From UBA1435 sp041663285 (GTDB lineage: Bacteria; Patescibacteriota; Microgenomatia; UBA12405): 36,874 nt of DNA. Location of the stretch: positions 1 to 36,874 of the forward strand of contig JBAZSP010000011.1 of assembly GCA_041663285.1 (NCBI GenBank), in the 5' to 3' direction. A program made the position numbers and the translations under genes. The notes under the pieces were generated by a model. It was not told the origin of the DNA, made no database searches, and worked only from the letters and a program-made list of their open reading frames with translations. Of the stretch, positions 32,324 to 36,874 are shown one piece after another; position 1 is the first letter of the stretch; the number at the start of each line of letters is the position of its first letter.

Positions 32324-32679
32324 AGGGTGCTTGGATCTTCGGGGACGTTTTGGGAAAGGTGATTTAATTTCTTGTTTTCCAGTTCCAACTGATGGATCCG
32401 GCGAGTTAACTCCAATATTTTATTTTCATCTTTTTTAATTTCTTTATTTTTACCATGGAGGGTAAATGAGGTAGAAATAGCCCGGACGAGATATACCAGG
32501 TATGACAATACCAAGCCGATGAGAAGGGATCCAACGATTACATAGAAAAGAGGAATGTCTGAAAAGATATACGCTCCTAAGTTTAGGGTAACGGGAGTAA
32601 AATTAAATTTGGAGATATAAACAAGAACCGAGCCGATTATAAGAAATAAAATTAGGATTAACATAGATGGTTTGGTCAA
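32320..32679 (-). CDS. LapA-domain membrane protein
   Basis: 119 residues. Two helices at about 6-24 and 44-68 with the loop FNFTPVTLNLGAYIFSDIPL between them, and the second helix FYVIVGSLLIGLVLSYLVYL, match the LapA/DUF1049 domain. A coiled coil follows (LELTRRIHQLELENKKLNHL). The coupled start is TTG (32677-32679), overlapping the upstream TGA; an ATG lies five codons in. Such proteins act in envelope assembly in other bacteria; the role in a CPR cell is unknown. Confidence 0.8.
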   Translation of the reverse strand: MTKPSMLILILFLIIGSVLVYISKFNFTPVTLNLGAYIFSDIPLFYVIVGSLLIGLVLSYLVYLVRAISTSFTLHGKNKEIKKDENKILELTRRIHQLELENKKLNHLSQNVPEDPSTL

Positions 32680-33200
32680 GTAACGATGGCGGTGGTGCTT
32701 AACTCTTTAAGCTTGGAAACCAACTCCTGACTAGTATATTTGGAAGTGTCAATTTGTTTACTTTCAAAAATCCTTAAACCTTCAACCAGACGTCTGACAA
32801 CAATTGCCTCGGATTTGCGTAAACTGCTTATCTTGACTTCATTGCCCTTAAAGGTTTTAGAAATAATAACCAGCTGGGCAAAAAACGGCGCCATATTGAT
32901 AAAGATATTGGAAATGTCTTTGAGGTCAACACTGTGAATATGAGAAGACCAGAAAAAATCACGAATAATGATGGTAAGGCGGCTCTCTTCCACGTTGATT
33001 GAATCGGGAAAGAAATCAAAAGGAAATTTGTGTGAGGAGATAGTAGCCAAAATACGGTTAGACTTTTTGACCAAACCAGCAACTAAATTTTTGTCTAAAA
33101 TCTGTTTTTCAGCGGTCAGGAAGGCTTCGTCTTTTGGTTGAACAGTATCGGCCACTACCAAAGACGGAGCTTTGGTCGGCCATAGTAATGTGCTTCTCAC
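32676..33200 (-). CDS. PH-like domain protein
   Basis: 174 residues starting with GTG, whose first base overlaps the stop of the DUF3096 gene (TAGTG). An N-terminal helix, EKQILDKNLVAGLVKKSNRI, precedes a beta-rich region INVEESRLTIIIRDFFWSSH, SVDLKDISNIFINMAPFFAQ and LVIISKTFKGNEVKISSLRK, then a helix EAIVVRRLVEGLRIFE, which is the seven-strands-plus-capping-helix order of a PH-like fold. No membrane segment. Probably peripheral at the membrane with its small membrane-protein neighbours. Confidence 0.6.
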   Translation of the reverse strand: MRSTLLWPTKAPSLVVADTVQPKDEAFLTAEKQILDKNLVAGLVKKSNRILATISSHKFPFDFFPDSINVEESRLTIIIRDFFWSSHIHSVDLKDISNIFINMAPFFAQLVIISKTFKGNEVKISSLRKSEAIVVRRLVEGLRIFESKQIDTSKYTSQELVSKLKELSTTAIVT

Positions 33201-33343
33201 TAATTCAGAATTCCCAAACCAATAAGCCCGGTAATAATCAAATAAGCGGCAATAAGATAATTGATAATCTTGGGAAACAGGAGAATTAAAATTCCAAATA
33301 TTAAGGCCGATAAAGGGCTTAAAGAAGTGAAGGAAATATTCAT
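33200..33343 (-). CDS. DUF3096 small membrane protein
   Basis: 47 residues: MNISFTSLSPLSALIFGILI, then LLFPKIINYLIAAYLIITGL and a short end IGLGILN. Two hydrophobic helices with the SPLxALIxGILILxFP and LIAAYLIIxGLIGL motifs of DUF3096. Stop at 33200-33202. Part of the string of tiny cistrons. Confidence 0.85.
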   Translation of the reverse strand: MNISFTSLSPLSALIFGILILLFPKIINYLIAAYLIITGLIGLGILN

Positions 33344-33349
33344 AGTTTT

Positions 33350-33490
33350 TTATAAACCTAATAAGCGAGCAAGAAAGATGATGACGGCAACTACCAATAT
33401 CAAATGGATCAAGCTACCGCCAAGGCGAAGGGAAAAGCCCCCAAGCCAGGAAATTAGCAAAATGACAAGTAAAATGTCGAGTAATTTCAT
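33350..33490 (-). CDS. lmo0937-family small membrane protein
   Basis: 46 residues, reading MKLLDILLVILLISWLGGFS followed by LRLGGSLIHLILVVAVIIFL and ARLLGL. Two helices with the central GGSLIHLILVVAVIIFLARL motif match the lmo0937/DUF5670 family. The stop (33350-33352) is 6 bases before the DUF3096 start. The family is frequent in stress-induced operons. Confidence 0.85.
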   Translation of the reverse strand: MKLLDILLVILLISWLGGFSLRLGGSLIHLILVVAVIIFLARLLGL

Positions 33491-33509
33491 AATTCTATTG
33501 AATTAATAA

Positions 33510-33902
33510 TTAAGACTCCTGCTGTTCGCCGGAAAAAATACGGATTAGCTTAACAATCCCCCAAACCAAAACTGCATAGACGATAAGAGCGGTCAGAGTT
33601 GCCGGCTCAAATACGGAAGTGGTGACAGCCCCGGGGGCATAGGAGGATCGAAATATTCCCTGAAAGGGCATAATAAAAATACCACTTATCCCATAAATAA
33701 GACTCACAAAGGCGCTGTTGGTATTGGCTCCAGCTAGTTTTAAAATTAGCCTAAAGGTCAATAATATTTCTAATGCCCCCAAAAAATAATAGGCCAGATA
33801 CTCGTTTGTTTGAGAGCCGGTAGCCTTGGTAATAATAGGTGATTTGACCACCGGGGTGCCACTATTGCCAGGTGTCATGATTCCTTGATTGGTGTCTGTC
33901 AT
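33510..33902 (-). CDS. YggT-family membrane protein
   Basis: 130 residues. A 35-residue polar N-terminus precedes two pairs of hydrophobic helices: LAYYFLGALEILLTFRLILK, SLIYGISGIFIMPFQGIF, and TLTALIVYAVLVWGIVKLIR. The LLTFRLILKLxGAN and FIMPFQGIF segments are typical of YggT proteins. The ATG overlaps the stop of the YtxH-like gene (ATGA). In other bacteria this family is linked to osmotic tolerance and membrane-bound assemblies. Confidence 0.85.
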   Translation of the reverse strand: MTDTNQGIMTPGNSGTPVVKSPIITKATGSQTNEYLAYYFLGALEILLTFRLILKLAGANTNSAFVSLIYGISGIFIMPFQGIFRSSYAPGAVTTSVFEPATLTALIVYAVLVWGIVKLIRIFSGEQQES

Positions 33903-34159
33903 ATATTTTTTAATTCATTAACTGTATTTTTGGTAATATCTTCTAATTTATCTGCCTTGCTAATAATCGACGCTTTATTGTTGTTTAGACTATCTTTGAC
34001 ATTTGAGACAACCTTTCGGACTTTGTCTTGATTTTTTTTGTCGGACATGATCATGGCACCAGCAACAGCGGCGCCGGCGACAACGGCTCCGGCCATAGCG
34101 GCCATAACAGGATTGATCACGGGTTTACTGACTTGAGGTTTTACTATTTTATCTGTCAT
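33899..34159 (-). CDS. YtxH-like stress protein
   Basis: 86 residues. A glycine/alanine helix (NPVMAAMAGAVVAGAAVAGA) is followed by a Lys/Asp/Asn-rich amphipathic helix (KKNQDKVRKVVSNVKDSLNN). This is the architecture of YtxH/GvpP-type general-stress proteins: one membrane or surface-binding helix and a charged tail. Starts 20 bases downstream of the GlsB-like stop. Confidence 0.7.
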   Translation of the reverse strand: MTDKIVKPQVSKPVINPVMAAMAGAVVAGAAVAGAMIMSDKKNQDKVRKVVSNVKDSLNNNKASIISKADKLEDITKNTVNELKNI

Positions 34160-34179
34160 ATATTATTTAAATTTTTAAA

Positions 34180-34431
34180 CTACCGGCTCCGAAGTTTACG
34201 GCCAATAAAGATAACTACAACTGAACCAATAACTGCAACAACTAAGCTTTCAACATTAAATCCGGTAACTCCGGATTGGCCGATTGTGCCCATCAAAAAG
34301 CCACCAACCACTGAACCGACGATACCTAGGACAATATCGTAACCGGTATCCTGGTGCCGGTCAGTCTTCATAATAACCGAGGCAATCCAGCCGGCGAGAG
34401 CACCAAAAATGATCCATAGTATAATACCCAT
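34180..34431 (-). CDS. GlsB/YeaQ/YmgE-family stress membrane protein
   Basis: 83 residues with three short helices: IILWIIFGALAGWIASVIMK, DIVLGIVGSVVGGFLMG and VVAVIGSVVVIFIGRKL. The GALAGWIASVIMKTDRHQ and GIVGSVVGGFL motifs are diagnostic for this transglycosylase-associated family. One of the few genes with a real ribosome site: AGGAG about six to seven bases before the ATG. In other bacteria members respond to acid or envelope stress. Confidence 0.9.
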   Translation of the reverse strand: MGIILWIIFGALAGWIASVIMKTDRHQDTGYDIVLGIVGSVVGGFLMGTIGQSGVTGFNVESLVVAVIGSVVVIFIGRKLRSR

Positions 34432-34498
34432 ATTTTTCTCCTAATAATTAATAATTGAATAGATTGGCTTCGTTATTCCTTATTCACAACGACGTTAA

Positions 34499-34711
34499 CT
34501 AAGGGGCTTGCTGAACATTAACGTCAACCTTGTCCGGTAGATTGATCACTGGGGCAGGAACATTAATTTGGGGAGTACCCAGATTTCGGATAGCGGGAAT
34601 CCCAAAATAAATGAATAAAAAACTAAAGATAATAATGGCGAAGATACTGATAATAAGGCTGCCATTATTACCGGAAGCTGGGGCGGGAGTGTTGACGTAG
34701 GTTGTGGTCAT
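34499..34711 (-). CDS. Small single-helix membrane protein
   Basis: 70 residues: polar N-terminus MTTTYVNTPAPASGNNG, one helix at about 18-40 (LIISIFAIIIFSFLFIYFGI), then a Pro/Val-rich tail INVPAPVINLPDKVDVNVQQ. No family recognised; similar tails occur in CPR and Gram-positive stress proteins. The ATG overlaps the TGA of the RHH gene, so the two are coupled. Confidence 0.65.
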   Translation of the reverse strand: MTTTYVNTPAPASGNNGSLIISIFAIIIFSFLFIYFGIPAIRNLGTPQINVPAPVINLPDKVDVNVQQAP

Positions 34712-34878
34712 ATTTTTATTTTTTTAATAATTATTTCTGGCGGTAAATAGGCTATTAAGGCTTTTTCTACCAGGCTGGTCAGAGTCGTGTCCTCGACAAG
34801 AGCTTGGGCTTTGGCGTGGGTCACTATAAAGTGATTTATAAATAGTGTGACTCTTTTCTTTTGCTTAGTAGTAGACAT
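34708..34878 (-). CDS. Ribbon-helix-helix-like regulator
   Basis: 56-57 residues. KKRVTLFINHFIVTHAKAQA followed by LVEDTTLTSLVEKALIAYLP has the order of a CopG/Arc-type RHH protein: one beta strand with alternating polar residues (R-V-T-L-F-I), helix 1 with the AKA pattern, the turn ED(T)TLTS, and helix 2 VEKALIAYL. It heads the run of small membrane proteins and overlaps the next gene by ATGA, as expected for an autoregulator. TACAAT lies about 16 bases upstream. Confidence 0.6.
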   Translation of the reverse strand: MSTTKQKKRVTLFINHFIVTHAKAQALVEDTTLTSLVEKALIAYLPPEIIIKKIKI

Positions 34879-34984
34879 AGTTGATCTAGTTATTATTGTA
34901 CGGTTACTTCAAGCAGGACACAGTGATGCGGCAAGTGATAATGTTGTAATCCGGCTAACACCAAAGGGACGAGGCAAATTACGA

Positions 34985-35662
34985 CTAGGGGGAAACTGAA
35001 TTAATTTGGGCAGCTAATTTGCCCAAGTCTTCGAAAAGAATCGAATGATCAATGTATTTAATGAGTCCTTTTTTTTCGAGTTTCAAAAGTTCAATACTAG
35101 CGGTTTCCCGGGCAACACCAACCAGGGTAGCAATATCGGCCTGGGTAAAACGATGATTGACAATAATCCCTTTTTTACTGACTTCACCAAAGTGCTTAGC
35201 AATATAAATCAAAACCGAAATCACCCGACGGTAGGCATCGCTAAAGACCAGGTGTTCCACCCGGGTAAGAGTTTCGGCATAGTCTTCGAGAAGCTCACTC
35301 ATCAGGGCGAAAAGAAGTAAAGGTTTGTCCTTGATAAAATTAACGACCTGTTCGCGGGGAGCGCGGCCAACTTCGACGGCAGTCAAGGCCTCAAAAAAAT
35401 AGACGTTAGGAGTGCCATTGATGGCCCAGACCATGGGAAAATAAGATATGGGCTTGAGAATGTGAAGTGATAATTCGTTACCGGCAGGGGAAATGGTGTA
35501 CTGGCGAACATAACCCCCGGTGAGGCAAAAAATTCCTTGGGGGTTGTCGTCAGCCCTAATAAGCATTTCGCCTTTTTTATAATTACGGACGACAAATTGC
35601 TGATAAAATGTTTCGAAGTCTTTTGTTTTATCGGGATCCTTGTGGGTATTTAGTGGATTTAT
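34985..35662 (-). CDS. Crp/Fnr-family transcription factor, probable ATA start
   Basis: 225 residues if it starts at ATA (35660-35662); the first in-frame ATG is at 35564-35566 and would remove the conserved N-terminal part NYKKGEMLIRADDNPQGIFC. The domain order is cNMP-binding-like beta-roll (GGYVRQYTISPAGNELSLHI, YFPMVWAINGTPNVYFFEAL), dimer helix (FALMSELLEDYAETLTRVEH) and winged HTH (FTQADIATLVGVARETASIE). The frame is open without ATG, GTG or TTG up to an in-frame TAA at 35666-35668. TTGCTA-N17-TATAAT ends 6 bases before the ATA, the spacing found at other starts here. It may control the adjacent small-membrane-protein operon. The ligand is unknown; no cysteine cluster for Fe-S is seen. 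Confidence 0.8.
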   Translation of the reverse strand: MNPLNTHKDPDKTKDFETFYQQFVVRNYKKGEMLIRADDNPQGIFCLTGGYVRQYTISPAGNELSLHILKPISYFPMVWAINGTPNVYFFEALTAVEVGRAPREQVVNFIKDKPLLLFALMSELLEDYAETLTRVEHLVFSDAYRRVISVLIYIAKHFGEVSKKGIIVNHRFTQADIATLVGVARETASIELLKLEKKGLIKYIDHSILFEDLGKLAAQINSVSP

Positions 35663-35668
35663 ATGTTA

Positions 35669-35697
35669 ATTATACCCGAATAATACCGCTTTAGCAA
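35669..35697 (-). promoter_or_regulatory. Promoter of the Crp/Fnr gene
   Basis: Minus strand TTGCTA (35692-35697), exactly 17 bases, TATAAT (35669-35674). Six bases later comes the ATA that opens the long frame. Confidence 0.75.
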
Positions 35698-35739
35698 TAA
35701 ATTTCATTTCCCAACACATTTAAAAACCCAAAAGAAGAG

Positions 35740-35964
35740 ACTAATTAAACTGACTCGGGAGGGGTTGAGAAAAGACGCCAAATATCAGAAAAGATAGCGA
35801 GATGGTGACGACGTCTTTTGATTGACGGCTTCAAAAATAGTTTCGGGGAAATATACCCATTGGGGGAGACCGCTTTGATTGATTTCATGACAAAGATATC
35901 AGGCCGAGACAGAACAAAAGTGTGGCAATATTTATTATCTGGTTATTTGCCTGCCTCGATTTAG
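35740..35964 (+). pseudogene. Possible gene remnant with helical C-terminus
   Basis: A plus-strand frame reads RRQISEKIARW, then TGA, then RRLLIDGFKNSFGEIYPLGE, TALIDFMTKISGRDRTKVWQ and YLLSGYLPASI to a TAG at 35962-35964. The composition is protein-like, but the TGA and the absence of a start make it a remnant if it is a gene at all. The left boundary is approximate. Confidence 0.35.
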
Positions 35965-36103
35965 ACTAAGGTATTATGAGCTTGGGAGCTTAATACTTCA
36001 GCGATGTAGCATAGGCTATTGGTGTGACCCTGGTTGCAAAAATCGAACAATGCTACCGCGTTGTGGACCAGACAGGGATCTTTGTGTGTATGGGTATAAC
36101 CTA
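35965..36103 (-). other. Spacer, weakly coding-like
   Basis: On the minus strand a frame through this stretch reads DPCLVHNAVALFDFCNQGHT and 20 more residues. It also runs through the hairpin at 36104-36131, which argues against a working gene. I cannot assign it. Confidence 0.25.
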
Positions 36104-36131
36104 AACAGCCCACCGAAACCGATGGGCTGTT
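36104..36131 (-). terminator. Hairpin downstream of the beta-helix gene
   Basis: AACAGCCCA (36104-36112) and TGGGCTGTT (36123-36131) form a perfect 9-bp stem around a 10-base loop, 21 bases past the stop of the minus-strand beta-helix gene. On the minus strand only TTTAGGTT follows, a weak U-tract; on the plus strand GATTTTCTT follows, so it may act in both directions. Confidence 0.7.
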
Positions 36132-36151
36132 GATTTTCTTAATTTTACCGA

Positions 36152-36874
36152 CTAAAAAGTACACAAGCCCCAACCTTCATATACTCCACCATACATATGA
36201 GGGCATGCTTGTCGTGTAGTAATATTGAAGTTAGTCTGATTATCTCTAAATGAATTATTCGACCGCTTAACATCCTTGGCGTTGACATCAAAAAGAAGAA
36301 GACCGATGGAAGTCCAATCAGCGCCTTGATACCAATTTCCAGTTATTTCATTGCCACTGGCTTCACCGGCTGCACCATATCCGAATTGGATACCATTTTG
36401 AGCAATAAACGGGATTTGAGTTAAGCCTAAAACGTGATTGTTGGTAACAGTGACGTTAGCCCCAGGGCAAGCAATTGCAACACCACCTTTTTGATACTCA
36501 GTAATGGAATTACCATCTATAAGTCCAGATGTTTTCCCAGTAGTGACACAATCGCCGTTCTTTAGTCCTTCGACATTAGCATAATAAACACCAACGCCGT
36601 GCTGACCTCCTGTGAACGTATGATTATCGCCAATATCGTGAATATTACTATTCTTAATATTCACAGTTGCCTGTTGAACTACAACACCATAATAATCAGC
36701 ACCATGGATATTTGCGGCATCAACAGAGCCATTGTGTCCCGGTCCAAAGTAGACGCCGATATTACATCCAATTACGGAAACATCGCCGGTAACGGGTGAG
36801 GTGGGATTAATGATGGTGGCAGTTAGATTTTTACCATCTCTATAAAATCCTGTTTGCTGACAAGTACGCTTGGC
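36152..36874 (-). CDS. Secreted beta-helix repeat protein, N-terminus beyond window edge
   Basis: About 240 residues are visible, open to the right edge. The frame at the edge reads KRTCQQTGFYRDGKNLTATI, so a start at GTG 36664 would be internal. Repeated turns of a right-handed beta-helix are seen: VSVIGCNIGVYFGPGHNGSV, NIHGADYYGVVVQQATVNIK, NSNIHDIGDNHTFTGGQHGV, ITEYQKGGVAIACPGANVTV, EITGNWYQGADWTSIG, ending YEGWGLCTF with TAG at 36152-36154. Paired N/G/V ladders and Cys near both ends fit an extracytoplasmic protein. Related in fold, though not closely in sequence, to the protein at 29322-31292. Confidence 0.85.
   Translation of the reverse strand, partial: AKRTCQQTGFYRDGKNLTATIINPTSPVTGDVSVIGCNIGVYFGPGHNGSVDAANIHGADYYGVVVQQATVNIKNSNIHDIGDNHTFTGGQHGVGVYYANVEGLKNGDCVTTGKTSGLIDGNSITEYQKGGVAIACPGANVTVTNNHVLGLTQIPFIAQNGIQFGYGAAGEASGNEITGNWYQGADWTSIGLLLFDVNAKDVKRSNNSFRDNQTNFNITTRQACPHMYGGVYEGWGLCTF

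Noticed and set aside
36000..36100. GGTTGCAAAAATCGAAC looked like part of a tRNA T-arm
   Set aside because: No acceptor, D-arm or anticodon stem can be folded around it.
35961..36173. 70-codon minus-strand frame ending near 35961
   Set aside because: It runs through the strong 9-bp terminator hairpin and overlaps the end of the beta-helix gene; kept only as an uncertain spacer note.
1..36874. Alternative genetic code with TGA as a sense codon
   Set aside because: TGA ends several genes in ATGA overlaps with the next start (9074-9076, 25041-25043, 33899-33901, 34708-34710), which fits normal termination; the two odd in-frame TGA codons lie in genes that are also frame-shifted.

Overview
The window looks like a chromosome segment of a Candidate Phyla Radiation (Patescibacteria) bacterium, most likely of the Microgenomates type. 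It is moderately AT-rich and tightly packed, and it carries many short membrane or secreted proteins with little similarity outside the CPR, together with a Crp/Fnr regulator of the type seen in CPR genomes. The lineage is inferred from gene content. I found no rRNA, tRNA, CRISPR array or transposase. TGA is an ordinary stop here, because several genes end at TGA inside ATGA overlaps with the next start.

Left part (1-5115, minus strand): an operon with a stand-alone MgsA/RarA C-terminal domain, a large Cys/Met-type PLP enzyme and an HD hydrolase. It is followed, from its own promoter, by an unknown protein with an HxH motif and a group II PLP decarboxylase cut by the window edge. From 5236 to 7675 there are a membrane protein, a small secreted protein and decayed DNA. 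From 7676 to 13293 a plus-strand operon encodes a polytopic membrane protein, a fusion of an LPG-synthase-type membrane domain with an APH/choline-kinase-like kinase, a GT2 glycosyltransferase, a nucleotidyltransferase and a HAD phosphatase. This set would suit building and attaching an activated head group or sugar to a lipid-linked glycan.

Middle (13312-21562): single genes (truncated peptidase E, Nudix, GNAT, PH-domain membrane protein, methyltransferase, DUF378) lie between decayed genes (MFS transporter, zinc-ribbon protein, pilin-like fragment). Three genes, HEPN/ApeA-like, FMN split-barrel and 5'-nucleotidase, are intact except for one frameshift each, and each shift falls in an A7-A9 tract. 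From 21567 to 27686 an operon encodes envelope proteins, including a 1158-residue anchored surface protein and two paralogous extracytoplasmic-domain proteins.

Right part (28019-36874, minus strand): a stand-alone FtsK-gamma-like DNA-binding protein, a YdeI-like protein, a secreted parallel beta-helix protein and a YpfJ-type zinc peptidase. Next comes a chain of about ten tiny, mostly overlapping cistrons (RHH regulator, membrane peptide, GlsB/YeaQ, YtxH-like, YggT, lmo0937, DUF3096, PH-like, LapA, mini-ORF) behind a Crp/Fnr regulator, which resembles an envelope-stress operon. A second beta-helix protein runs off the right edge.

Across the window, genes at the head of transcription units have a TATAAT-like -10 box only about 5-8 bases (up to 12) before the start codon, often with a -35 box 17 bases further upstream. 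This indicates widespread leaderless transcription. It revises several starts and suggests an ATA start for the Crp/Fnr gene.
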